A stretch of DNA of 64,000 bases from Nematostella vectensis (lineage: Eukaryota; Cnidaria; Anthozoa; Actiniaria; Edwardsiidae), in contig NC_064038.1 of NCBI RefSeq assembly GCF_932526225.1, forward strand, positions 10,043,070 to 10,107,069, in the 5' to 3' direction. Positions 47,924 through 60,047 of this stretch are shown here, piece by piece (positions within the stretch are counted from its first letter, which is position 1; each line of letters starts with the position of its first letter). Under the pieces are notes generated by a model. That model made no database searches. It saw only the letters and a program-made list of their open reading frames with translations, and was not told where the DNA came from. Made by a program: the position numbers and the translations under genes.

Positions 47924-50900
47924 ATGAGGGCAAGCACTGTGCTTTTACTAGCGGTCGTGTTGCTAGCAGTGTTGATAGAGGTCAGTGAAGGCCTAGATAG
48001 AAAGGAGAATGAAGTGAAAGAAGTAAAGGAGATTTCACAAGAAGAGAAAGAAGTTGATGCTCCCAAGAATGACCCGCATTGGTGGGGACACAAGCATAGA
48101 AGAAGGCGCTACTGCAGCCGCGTAAACTGCCAGACCAGCAACTGGAGCCACTGGGGTTCCTGCCATTACCATAGCACACAGTCTCGTAGCAGGAATATCA
48201 TCAAGAATGCCGCCTGTGGGGGGTCCCCCTGTGGAGCTCTGAGGCAGACGAAGCGCTGTAATCCAGGTACATTGCAGATGTAACTAGCGGTTCTTACAAT
48301 AGTTTATTGCAGAATGACAAACCGTAGCACTTAATGACGAAACGTTGCGATCCACGACTAGGTATTATACATCGATATAAAGATATTACTTTACAGCAGT
48401 TTTTACTTATCAAAATACAATTTAAACCTGAGAGAACACTCTTAAACACTTTTTTTCGAATTGGTTGTCGCCCAAACACTTTGTCTGCACATTCCTGGCT
48501 ACGCCCGTTCTTGGCGAGCATTTCAGCAAAAATAAACAAAAACAACCCCTCAAAACCTTGTTATTCCGAACATTTTTTCTTTCGTGCGACTTTGGCACGC
48601 CGTTTAATCTAGGCCTAATTAAACATTCAGTAAACAAAGCAAAAAAAAGCGTATTATTTTTGTTAGTTGTTCACGGAGGATGGGCCCGCTGGAGTGGATG
48701 GCACAGATGTAATAAGAACTGTGGTGGCGGCATCCAGTACCGCTACAGGACTTGCACCAGCCCCCGCCCGGCCAATGGCGGTCGCTACTGTCACGGTTCA
48801 AGCAAGCAGTCACGCACGTGTAACACACGCCCATGTCGAGGTGAGGGATACGAAGTGTATTTTAACATGAATTTAACAAAAATCCTTTCTCCAGTTCCCA
48901 GTTATATTAAACCACGTTTCCATTTCATTATCCATTCTGCCTCTTTTTCGGACCTCTGGAATTTTACTTATGCCAATTGTCCGCCTCTTTTTATTCGAAT
49001 AGTAATCCAACGAGGACACGGAAATAAGGGGTTCAGCACGAGTATTTTCATGATGGGAGAGGGTGCTTTCATAATGGAATATTCAGAAAAGATATAAGTC
49101 AGCACAATTGTGCGATTCTAAGCTGAAGGGTTTGACTAGCATTTCGTGCATTAACGTTTCGTTAGTTGTTGTTTATCTACATTCATTAGAGTGGTTTAAA
49201 TTAATCCGTGAAAACGTTAGTAGCACACTACACGTTTATATATAGTAACACTAGTAAAATATTTTGTTCTCTATTGTTTTGTTTTGTATATCACGAACTG
49301 TAACGTAACACACCAATTAATAGTTAGTGTTTCACAGATTATTAATCTGTGAAGAAACCACTCTCTAAGACTTTCTTTATTTTAAACCGTTATTGCTTGT
49401 CATCGTTAGTACGAACAACCCCTGGTCTAACACTTATAATCTTCTATTGACAGTGAATGGCGGCTGGTCAAAGTGGTGCTCCTGGCACGCGTGCTCAAAG
49501 ACTTGTGGGTACGGCGTGAGGAGCAGATACCGAACCTGTACCAGTCCACGCCCGGCTAACGGTGGCCGCTCGTGTCGTGGACCTAGCAAGCAGACTGCTC
49601 GGTGCAAAGTGCGAAACTGCCCTCGTAAGTAAAGAAAAATGACAGATAAAAGACGCAGACTATCATTACTACGTTTAAAGTTTGAATGATTAGAAAATTT
49701 ATCAATACTCAATCTTAGGGCACGGAGGTTGGGCTCGCTGGAGTGGATGGCGCAAATGTTCTAAGACTTGTGGCGGCGGAATCCAGTACCGCTACAGGAC
49801 TTGTACCAGACCCCGCCCGGCCTATGGCGGTCGCTACTGTCACGGGTCCAGCAATGAGTCACGCAAGTGTAACACACGCCCATGTCCAGGTTTGTGTTTT
49901 ACATTGATTGTTCAGTCCATGTTTTTCTGTTGTTGTCATCTTGTTGCTTTTAAAGTTGTTAATATGTTGCTGTTGAAGCGCCCGCGAATGTAATAAGGTT
50001 TTACCCGCAATTGTAATAAACCCGCAAATGTAATAAGGTTTTACTCGCAAATGTAAGAAACCCGCTAATCTAAAATGGTTTAACCCGCAAATTTTGGCCA
50101 GTCAAACCCATAATTTTACACTTCTATTAAACAGCCAACTCAACTAAGGGGGTTTATACGGACACCATTTTCTATAATATGACGTTACTGTTATCATAAC
50201 CTTCATAAACCAGCAAGGAAATAGAAACGATGATTTATAGAAACAAACCTTCTATTTGTCGCCACAGGGCGCCCCTCTAGATTTTATTTCGTCTCCAATG
50301 CAAACTGATAAAATCTGGGCGATTCTTCGATGAGCGAAGACCACATTTATAATCATCATTGTTAAATTGATGTGTCTCTGTGTTTTTTTTTTTATCAGCT
50401 CACGGAGGCTGGTCCAGCTGGGGGGCGTGGCACGCATGTTCCAAGACATGCGGTAAAGGGGTAACATATCGGACACGGACATGCCACAATGGTTATTACC
50501 ACTACCACCACAAGTGCCCAGGACCGGACAAAGAGACCAAAGACTGCTTTGAGAAACACTGTCCTGGTAGGTTAATAATCTACTTAGACAGGAAGGGGGG
50601 GGGGGGGGGGGGTGAATAACGAATACATTAGGGGCAGAAATGGTTTAGTTAACTCTGAATAGATAGAATCTCCCACTAACGAACTGATTCCGCCTCCCCC
50701 TTCAAGTACTTTTATATAAGAAGTTTCTCCTTGAAAATTCGAGTTATTTTATATCTGGGGTTTTAACAGCAGTATTCTATTGTAATTGTTGTTTAAGTGA
50801 ATGGTGGCTGGTCGGCTTGGGAGGATCAGCATCCTTGTTCCCGGACATGTGGCCATGGACATAAGCACCGGACACGTACATGTACTAACCCCAAACCGGC

Positions 50901-53900
50901 GTATGGTGGCCTAGACTGCCCAGGGAGCAGCTCCCAGTCTGTGGATTGTCATGTGCGCGACTGCCCGAGTAAGAAAGAAACCAGAACTCAGTCATTAAGT
51001 AATTCTAGAAATATACCCCCCTCCCCCTGACACTCAAGGAGGGCCTTCCCCAATCACACTCATGGAAGGCCCCTTCCCATCAAACTCATTGAGGGCCCCT
51101 ACCCCATCACACTCATGGAAAGCTCCTCCCCCATCACACTCATGGAGGGCCCCTCCCCCATCACACTCATGGAGGGCCCCTCCCCCATCACACTCATGGA
51201 AGACTCCTCCCCCATCACACTCATGGAGGGCCCCTCCCCCATCACACTCATGGAGGGCCCCCCCCCCATCACACTCATGGAAGGCTCCTCCCCCATCACA
51301 CTCATGGAATCACACTCATGGAGGGCCCCCCCCATCACACTCATGGAAGGCCCCTCCCCCATCACACTCATGGAGGGCTCCTCACCCATCACACTCACGG
51401 AGGGCCCCCCCCATCACACTCATGGAAGGCTCCTCCCCCATCACACTCATGGAAGGCTCCTCCCCCATCACACTCATGAAGGCTCCTCCCCCATCACTCA
51501 CATGTAGGGCCCCTCCCCGTCACACTCATGGAGGGCCCCTCCCCCATCACACTCATGAAGGCCCCTCCCCCATCACACTCATGGAGGTCCCCTCCCCCAT
51601 CACACTCATGGAGGGCCCTCCCCCCATCACACTCACGGAGGGCCCTCCCCCATCACACTCATGGAATCACACTCATGGAGGGCTCCTCACCCATCACACT
51701 CACGGAGGGCCCCCCCCATCACACTCATGGAAGGCTCCTCCCCCATCACACTCATGGAGGGCTCCTCTCCCATCACTCACATGTAGGGCACCTCCCCGTC
51801 ACACTCATGGAGGGCCCCTCCCCCATCACACTCATGAAGGCCCCTCCCCCATCACACTCATGGAGGTCCCCTCCCCCATCACACTCATGGAGGGCCCTCC
51901 CCCCATCACAATCATGGAGGGCCCTCCCCCATCACACTCATAAAGGCCCCTCCCCCATCACACTCATGGAGGTCCCCTCCCCCATCACACTCATGGAGGG
52001 CCCCTCCCCCATCACAATCATGGAGGGCCCTCCCCCATCACACTCATGGAAGCCCCTCCCCCATCACACTCATGGAGGACCCCTCCCCCATCACACTTAT
52101 GGAAGCCCCTCCCCCATCACACTCATGAAGGCCCCTCCCCCATCACACTCATGAAGGCCCCTCCCCCATCACACTCATGGAAGCCCCTTCCCCATCACAC
52201 TCATGAAGGCCCCTCCCCCATCACACTCATGAAGGCCCCTTCCCCATCACACTCATGGAAGGCTCCTCCCCCATCACACTCATGGAAGGCTCCTCCCCCA
52301 TCACACTCATGGAAGGCCCCTCCCCCATCACACTCATGGAGGGCTCCTCTCCCATCACTCACATGTAGGGCCCCTCCCCGTCACACTCATGGAGGGCCCT
52401 TCCCCATCACACTCATGAAGGGCCCCTCCCCCATCACACTCATGGAGGTCCCCTCCCCCATCACACTCATGGAGGGCCCCTCCCCCATCACACTCATGGA
52501 GGGCCCCTCCCCCATCACACTCATGGAGGTCCCCTCCCCCATCACACTCATGGAGGTCCCCTCCTCCATCACACTCATGGAGGGCCCCTCCCCCATCACA
52601 CTCATGGAGGGCCCCTCCCCCATCACAATCATGGAGGGCCCTCCCCCATCACACCCATGGAGGTCCCCTCCCCCATCACACTCATGGAGGGCCCTCCCCC
52701 ATCACACTCATGGAGGGCTCCTCCCCCATCACACTCATGGAGGGCTCCTCACCCATCACACTCATGGAGGGCTCCTCTCCCATCACTCACATGAAGGGCC
52801 CTCCCCCATCACACTCATGGAGGGCCCCTCCCCCATCACACTCATGGAGGGCCCCTCCCCCATCACAATCATGGAGGGCCCTCCCCCATCACACTCATGG
52901 AGGTCCCCTCCCCCATCACACTCATGGAGGGCTCCTCCCCCATCACACTCATGTAGGGCCCTCCCCCATCACACTCATGGAGGGCCCCTCCCCCATCACA
53001 ATCATGGAGGGCCCTCCCCCATCACACTCATGGAGGTCCCCTCCCCCATCACACTCATGGAGGGCCCCTCCCCCATCACACTCATGAAAGGGCTCCTCTC
53101 CCATCACACTCATGGAGGGCTCCTCACCCATCACACTCATGGAGGGCACCCCCCCCCCCATCACACTCATGGAGGACCCCTCCCCCATCACACTCATGGA
53201 GGGCCCTCCCCCCATCACACTCATGGAGGGCCCCTCCCCCATCACACTCATGGAGGGCCCCTCCCCCATCACACTCATGGAGGGCCCTCCCCCATCACAC
53301 TCATGGAGGGCTCCTCCCCCATCACACTCATGGAGGGCCCCTCCCCCATCACACTCATGGAAGCCCCTCCCCCCATCACTCTCATGTAGGGCCCCTCCCC
53401 GTCACTCTCATGGAGGGCCCCCCCATCACACCCATGGAGGGCCCCTCCCCCATCACACTCATGGAGGGCCCCTCCCCCTTCACACTCATGGAGGGCCCCT
53501 CCCCCATCACACTCATGGAGGGCCCCTCCCCCATCAAACTCATGGAGGGCCCCCCCATCACACTTATGGAGGGCCCTCCCCCATCACACTCATGAAAAGG
53601 CTCCTCTCCCATCACACTCATGGAGGGCCCCTCCCCCTCAAACTCATGGAAGGCTCCTCCCCCCATCACACTCATGGAAGGGCTCCTCTCCCATCACTCT
53701 CATGTAGGGCCCTTCCCCGTCACACTCATGGAAGGCTCCTCCCTCATCACACTTTGAACACTCCCAGGAATGGAAGCTCCCGGCGAGGAATTGGGAGATG
53801 GATCTTTCACTTTCAATTCAGTATGGTTTTAATATTTTCAGTCAATTACGAACACAAGGGATGCTTCACCGACCGCTCGCAAAGAACCATGGGAGAGCTC

Positions 53901-56900
53901 ATACTCCGCAAAGGCGCACAGGACCCTATCAAAGCTTGTGCACTAGCGGTGCGCAATAGCAACGCTGCGTACGAATGCTTTGGCCTTCAGAACGATGGAG
54001 AGTGCTGGACTAGCCGTGATGCCGCAGAGTCGTACAACAAGTACGGATACAGCCAAAACTGCAAGAACGGCCTCGGTGGGGGTTGGGCCAACGACGTCTA
54101 TTGTTTTAACTGTAAGTAAAGGGAGGGGGATACGGGCCAAGTAAGGTTATCTGATTAAAAAATGTCGCGTATATATGATTTTTTTTTTGGGGGGGGGGGC
54201 TCTTCTTGGATCTGGTTATTGGACATTTCATATATGGTATGGGCAGAGCGGTAGATTTACGCAAATAAAACAACGAAAACAGAAGCATAAATCCACATGG
54301 GTAGTCAAGTGTATTAGTACTTACCCAGGTCAGATAAAATTATATCGTACATCACATAAATCTTGCAAGAATAAAAAAAAGGGGGGTTGGGGGAGGAGGG
54401 GAGAAAAGAAGGGGGGTCGGGTGGGAGAGGAGGGGTGAGGGGAGAAAAGAAGGGGGGTTGGGTGGGGAAGGAGGGGTGAGGGGAGAAAAGAAGGGGGGGT
54501 CGGGTGGGGAAGGAGGGGTGAGGGGAGAAAAGAAGGGGGGTTGGGTAGGGAAGGAGGGGTGAGGGGAGAAAAGAAGGGGGGTTGGGTGGGAGAGGAGGGG
54601 TGAGGGGAGAAGAGAAGGGGGGTCGGGTGGGAGAGGAGGGGTGAGGGGAGAAAAGAAGGGGGGTTGGATGGGGAAGGAGGGTGAGGGGAGAAAAGAAGGG
54701 GGTGGGGTGGGGTGGGGGAGGAGGAGTGAGGGGAGAAGAGAAGGGAGAAACGGTTTTTTCGAGGCGAGAAAAAAAGGATTCACAGGGTACACTTTCAGGG
54801 TATGTTCCACATTTCTTTTTTTCGCCTGTTTGTCGTTCTTTTAGATCTATTAAAAAGGATATAGGTAATCAATTATGGGGGGTAGTATGGAGTGTGTGAC
54901 AAATGACTGTTTAGTTGCTTGGGGTTGTTGATCGCGAGACCACAAGAGAGAAGAGAAACGATTAGAGGACAGCTGTTGCTCTCTGGAGAATAGTTCTTTC
55001 GTACATGGAAATCGACTGGTGTCTCAAGGAAGTAACAGAAAAGAAGACAACGAAATTTGAAAAAGATATTGATAACACTGATAAACTAATGATAAACTAA
55101 TCCAATGCATGATATAATGTTTGGATGCCCTACATAACGTAATACTAACTCTTAAATTCTTGTTGGTTAGCGAATAAAGTAACGACACCTCTGCCAACAC
55201 ATGGGCCTGCCCCCAAACCACCTGCTCCCAAGCCCAGTACAGGTTAGAACGTTAGAATCTAACACCAAGTAGCAAGTGACCATTCAACTTACGGATGATA
55301 CAATCTTATCCCTATGGTACCATCTCAAGTGACAAGTACTTACAGACTAACACACATAGAACCACTGAGGATACTGGCCATGTGAGACCATTCTCAGTGA
55401 CAGTACTAACAGACTAACACACATAGAACCACTGAGGACGCCGGCCGTGTGGTACCATTCTCAGTGAAAATACTTACAGACCAACACACATAGAACCACT
55501 GAGGACACTGGCCCTGTGGTACCATTCTCAGTGACAGTACTAACAGACTAACACACATAGAACCACTGAGGACGCCGGCCGTGTGGTACCATTCTCAGTG
55601 AAAATACTTACAGACCAACACACATAGAACCACTGAGGACACTGGCCCTGTGGTACCATTCACAGTGACAGTACTTACAGACCAACACACATAGAACCAC
55701 TGAGGACGCTGGCCCTGTGGTACCATTCTCAGTGACAGTACTTACAGACCAACACACATAGAACCACTGAGGACGCTGGCCTGTGGTACCATTCTCAGTG
55801 ACAATACTTACAGACCAACACACATAGAACCACTGAGGACGCTGGCCCTGTGGTACCATTCTCAGTGACAGTACAGTACTTACAGACCAACACACATAGA
55901 ACCACTGAGGACGCTGGCCCTGTGGTACCATTCTCAGTGACAGTACTTACAGACCAACACACATAGAACCATTAAGGATGCTGGCCCTGTGGTACCATTC
56001 TCAGTGCCAGTACTTACAGACTAACACACATAGAACCACTGAGGACGCTGGCCCTGTGTCTCAGTTACAGTACTTACAGACTGACACACATAGAATCACT
56101 GAGGACACTGGCCCTGTGGTACCATCCTCAGTGAAAGTACTTACAGAACAATACGTAGAACCACTGAGGACGCTGGCCCTGTGGTACCATTCTCAGTGAC
56201 AATACTTACAGACCAACACACATAGAACCACTGAGGACGCTGGCCCTGTGGTACCATTCTCAGTGACAGTACAGTACTTACAGACCAACACACATAGAAC
56301 CACTTAGGACGCTGGCCCTGTGGTACCATTCTCAGTGACAGTGACAGTTACTTACAGACCAACACACATAGAACCACTGAGGACACTGGCCCTGTGGTAC
56401 CATTCTCAGTGACAGTACTTACAGACTAAGACACATAGAACCACTGAGGACGCTGGCCCTGTGGTACCATTCACAGTGACAGTACTTACAGACTAAGACA
56501 CATAGAACCACTGAGGACGCTGGCCCTGTGGTACCATTCTCAGTGACAGTGACAGTTACTTACAGACCAACACACATAGAACCACTGAGGACACTGGCCC
56601 TGTGGTACCATTCTCAGTGACAGTACTTACAGACCAACACACATAGAATCATTAAGGATGCTGGCCCTCTGGTACCATCCTCAGTGACAGTACTTACAGA
56701 CTAACACACATAGAACCACTGAGGACGCTGGCCCTGTGTCTCAGTTACAGTACTTACAGACTGACACACATAGAATCACTGAGGACACTGGCCCTGTGGT
56801 ACCATCCTCAGTGAAAGTACTTACAGAACAATACGTAGAACCGCTGAGGACACTGGCCCTGTGGTACCATTCTCAGTAACTACTTACAGACTGATCACAC

Positions 56901-57290
56901 ATAGAGAACCAGTGAGGACAGTGGCGCTGTGATACCATTCTCAGTGACAGTACTTTCAGACACATGGAACCACTGTGGTGTCATCGTTTGACTGTACTTA
57001 TACACTCTGAGGACACAGGCCTGAGGTACCTTACTCAGATCTTTCAGATGATAGATTAAACCTAATCAACTAACAGGTTACCAACAAGTATAACTTGCGT
57101 ACTTATCAGGATAAACCGGTTTGTAGGGTCTCCCGCGGCGTGCTATTCCGCGTGGAGTGAGTGGAGCGGCTGCTCAGCAGGCTGTGGTTGTGGCAAACAA
57201 TTCAGAGTGCGATTCTGTAAATGTCCCGTATGTACAGACATCACACAGGAATCCCGTCAATGCAACTGCGACAAATGCCCTGGGCCTTAG
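47924..57290 (+). CDS. Secreted multi-thrombospondin-type-1-repeat protein, nine exons
   Basis: Exons are 47924-48266, 48667-48840, 49454-49624, 49719-49889, 50399-50566, 50798-50968, 53842-54111, 55171-55242 and 57127-57290. Every intron is phase 1, and the frame closes at TAG 57288-57290 (567 residues). Domains in order: signal peptide ([20 protein letters not shown]), an acidic/basic linker, then a divergent TSR (NWSHWGSC). Five canonical TSRs follow, one per exon (for example [26 protein letters not shown]). Then come a Cys-rich domain of about 90 residues resembling WSC-type modules ([26 protein letters not shown]), a Pro/Lys linker, and a final Cys-rich TSR-like exon ([14 protein letters not shown]). 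TSRs 3 to 6 keep the CxxTCG O-fucose motif, and WxxW C-mannose motifs are present. An extracellular adhesive or matrix role is inferred. One-module exons of equal phase point to exon shuffling. Introns 6, 7 and 8 are filled by minisatellites. Confidence 0.9.
51028..53755. repeat. 27-bp minisatellite in TSR intron 6 (about 100 units)
   Basis: The unit is close to CATCACACTCATGGAGGGCC plus CCTCCCC. Frequent variants are GGAAGGCTCC, GGAGGTCCCC and the rarer ATCACTCACATGTAGGGC, which recur in longer blocks. Being a multiple of three, it creates open frames of hundreds of codons in several frames, but donor 50969 and acceptor 53841 place it wholly within an intron. Confidence 0.95.
54368..54747. 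repeat. G-rich minisatellite of about 40 bp in TSR intron 7
   Basis: Repeated units combine GGAGGGGTGAGGGGAGAAAA with GAAGGGGGGTTGGGTGGG. The strand is almost pure purine with many G-runs of three to seven, so G-quadruplexes are possible. It lies between exons 7 and 8. Confidence 0.9.
55315..56985. repeat. 67-bp tandem array in TSR intron 8 (about 25 units)
   Basis: The unit contains ACACATAGAACCACTGAGGA, CGCTGGCCCTGTGGTACC and ATTCTCAGTGACAGTACTTA. Several units carry an extra GTGACA or lack a few bases. The unit resembles the tail of the SINE at 42785-43165 (GAACCACTGGGGACGC and CAGTGACAGTGCTTAC). Confidence 0.93.
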
Positions 57291-58663
57291 GATGAAAAGG
57301 TGACAACAGGAGTAACAATTAGGTTCAAGGGTTCGAGGTTCGAGGATTGATGGCTAAACGATAAAAGCAGCCGACTAAAGACTCTGTGTCCGGAATGTGT
57401 AACGACTGTTATAATGCCACAAAACATAAATGTGTTGGTGAGTGGTTGGATGTGTAAGGTGGAGGGGTAAGGGTACATATACATAAAGCAGGTTTGAGAG
57501 AAAAGGAAGCCACGTCAGAGAGGATTTCGTCTGTAAATAAGGATTCCATTCGATAAGCCGATTTCGTTCTTAAATCATACGCAAAGACTGTTTATCGCGC
57601 GCGCGCGGGGGGGGGGGGGGGGGGTCGTTTGGGACGAGTGAATCGTACGTGTGTCGGTATCAGACGAGCGGTTCGTGCGGGACTCGTTTGCGAATCGTGC
57701 GTGTGTCGGAATTGGACGAGTGATTCGTGCGAGACTCGTTTGTGAATTCTGTGTGTGTCAGTATTGGACGATTGATTCGTGTGGGACTCGTTTGTGAATC
57801 GTGCGTGTGTTGGAATTAACGAGTGATTCGTGCGAGACTCGTTTGTGAATCGTGCGTGCGTTGGGATGTATAACAATATGTGAAATGTGAAAGTACAAGA
57901 ATTGAGGCTTTTGGAATCATATCCAATTCCCCCTTTTTCTCTCTCCAGGAAAACGACTGTAACCAAGCCGGAGAGGCTCATACCAAAGCAGAAGAAAATC
58001 CAGCATGTGATTTAGAAAATTGATTTTGGAATTAGGAACCGAAAAGAAGCTCATTCCGTACTTAGAAGAAAAATTCACAGTAAGAGGGTTTTACGTAAGT
58101 GTAAGTTTTATCTTTATGCTTTAGAAAATTGATTATAAACAAGGAACCTAGAAGCATTACATAAGAAGTTTATAGTGGTGTTTGTGTAGTGATGTCAACA
58201 GTGTATGTGATCACATGCTAGATTTAGGGATGAAATAAAAAATAATGGCTTTGATATAGTAATAAACAGAACATCCATCAAACCTCAGGTTATTTTAGTT
58301 TATATATATCACGGAAGCATTTTTTTCTCTTGCATTTTGACTTAACTTACTTCAATAAAACTATACACCGATGAAAGGCATTGCTTTGTAGAATAGCATA
58401 AACCAATATACAACATTTCCACCGAGCCAATTCAAAGCGGGGAAGGGGAAGGGAGAAGTGCGCAATAATAAAAATACGGGTATGACCTCAAATTTATTAA
58501 TCATACCCAATATATTCTGGATATGACAGCCCAGAAATAATAAATGATCCGGAAACAGGTCTTCGTGTGCCTTTGAGTTTTGCACGAAAGGTGACATGGG
58601 ATCGTAGCGCATTAGAGTGGTATCGTGACCTGTGACTTGTGCCTGTAGACGCTCGCTACCAGG
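57291..58663. other. TSR 3' region and intergenic stretch
   Basis: AAAAG|GTGACA at 57296-57303 and TCTCTCCAG|G near 57950 could splice a 3' untranslated exon of the TSR gene. Between them lies a 52-bp repeat. The remainder, to the stop of the phosphotransferase gene at 58664, shows no exon. Confidence 0.4.
57615..57872. repeat. 52-bp tandem repeat, four to five copies
   Basis: Imperfect copies of GTGCGTGTGTCGGAATTGGA followed by CGAGTGATTCGTGCGAGACT and CGTTTGTGAATC. A GC dinucleotide run and a long G-run precede it at 57597-57624. Confidence 0.88.
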
Positions 58664-60016
58664 TCACGGACTTTCACGAGTGGCCGCGGCCCAGGCTCCT
58701 TTAGCTACAGAATCTACCATTGTCGCCATGAAAATTCCCGGATGCTCGTCTGGGAGGTTTTCTGAGAACAGAAATACACAGTCTACGCAAAATTCGTTTT
58801 TTGAGAAAACGAGAGGTTCAAAGTTCCCAATGTAAGGGAACCAAATTTTTACAATCGCTAGTTGACCTGACCTGGGTTTAAACCCTGGTTCGGCGTTTGC
58901 TTTAAAATCGAAGCCTGTACCACTGAGCAATCGGATCAGCTATGGTGTTTTTGGTACGGAGGTACTATATATGCCAATTTTTGTTCCATATGTTCAGTGT
59001 TACGTAAAAGAGGGGAATCATCTCGACAACTCATGTGCTAGCTACGTCCCTGCCGACAACTATGAAGTGATGTCACTATATTACTCGCACTGTATGTCAT
59101 GTGTTACATTTTTTTGCGAATTGAGCGCTTAATGGGTCAAAACAAGTCACAGCAGTTTTTAATTTGGATCACCCTGTGTATATGCGACATATAGGGGAAA
59201 CAGGGGTATATAATCATAAAGATTTACCAAACTCATGAGACGAGGGCGTCGTGGAAACAAGGCGCAAAAGAAAAACAACCCTCTTCCTTTCTTTATTTTC
59301 TCGCCAATTTAGCAAACCCCCCTCCCCCCCCTCCCCCCCACACACATTTTTTCGCGCCTCGTTCCTGCTTCGAACCCGCCCTCTCGCTCTACGCCCTAGA
59401 TTTCCCCGAGGCTGGATACCGCATTACCTTTTGGCTTCATATTACCTTTAATCTTCTTTGCCTTTGTGTACTGAAAGGAGGCGGCCAGGCGGAACATCGT
59501 GGCTGCGTCGTAAAATCTCCAGTCGCTGATTGGTTGGACACCTGCCTCTTTGTAATACGCGTGTTTGAATTCAGGGACAGTAGGTACTCCATCTAGTGAG
59601 CCTTGGAAGCCTACGATTACTGCAATGGACAAGAAAGACGACGGGATAATCGATCTTTCGGTGACAGTGGTGTGTATGACTATCTTGATGGTGGTGGTAA
59701 TGGTTAATGGAGGGTAAAAATGATAAAAAAAATTATCCGAGGTGATGACAATGACGATTGTGATGATGATTATGACGACGATGAAAATGATGATGATAAT
59801 TATAATCAGGCCCGTACCCAGGATTCTTCTTGGGGGGTGCGAAATCCAAAAAAAATCTGACCACCCCCGACAGAACAAAAAGGGATTTTTACGCCTTTGC
59901 AGTATCTTCACGGGACGTTTATTGTCGGATTTGGCTACATATCAGAGCTTATACTTCATAGTTTTGTCTACAAGCACGTCCATTGGGAACCGAAAGTGTG
60001 GACCTTCAGCCGTTTT

Positions 60017-60047
<31 letters not shown>

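Noticed and set aside
51062..54119. Open frames up to 447 codons (repeats like MEGPSPITL)
   Set aside because: Artefact of the 27-bp repeat; splice sites at 50969 and 53841 place the array in an intron. The only true coding part is the TSR exon 53842-54111.
58865..58940. Functional tRNA gene on the minus strand
   Set aside because: The B box departs from consensus, the anticodon loop is too long and no acceptor stem closes.
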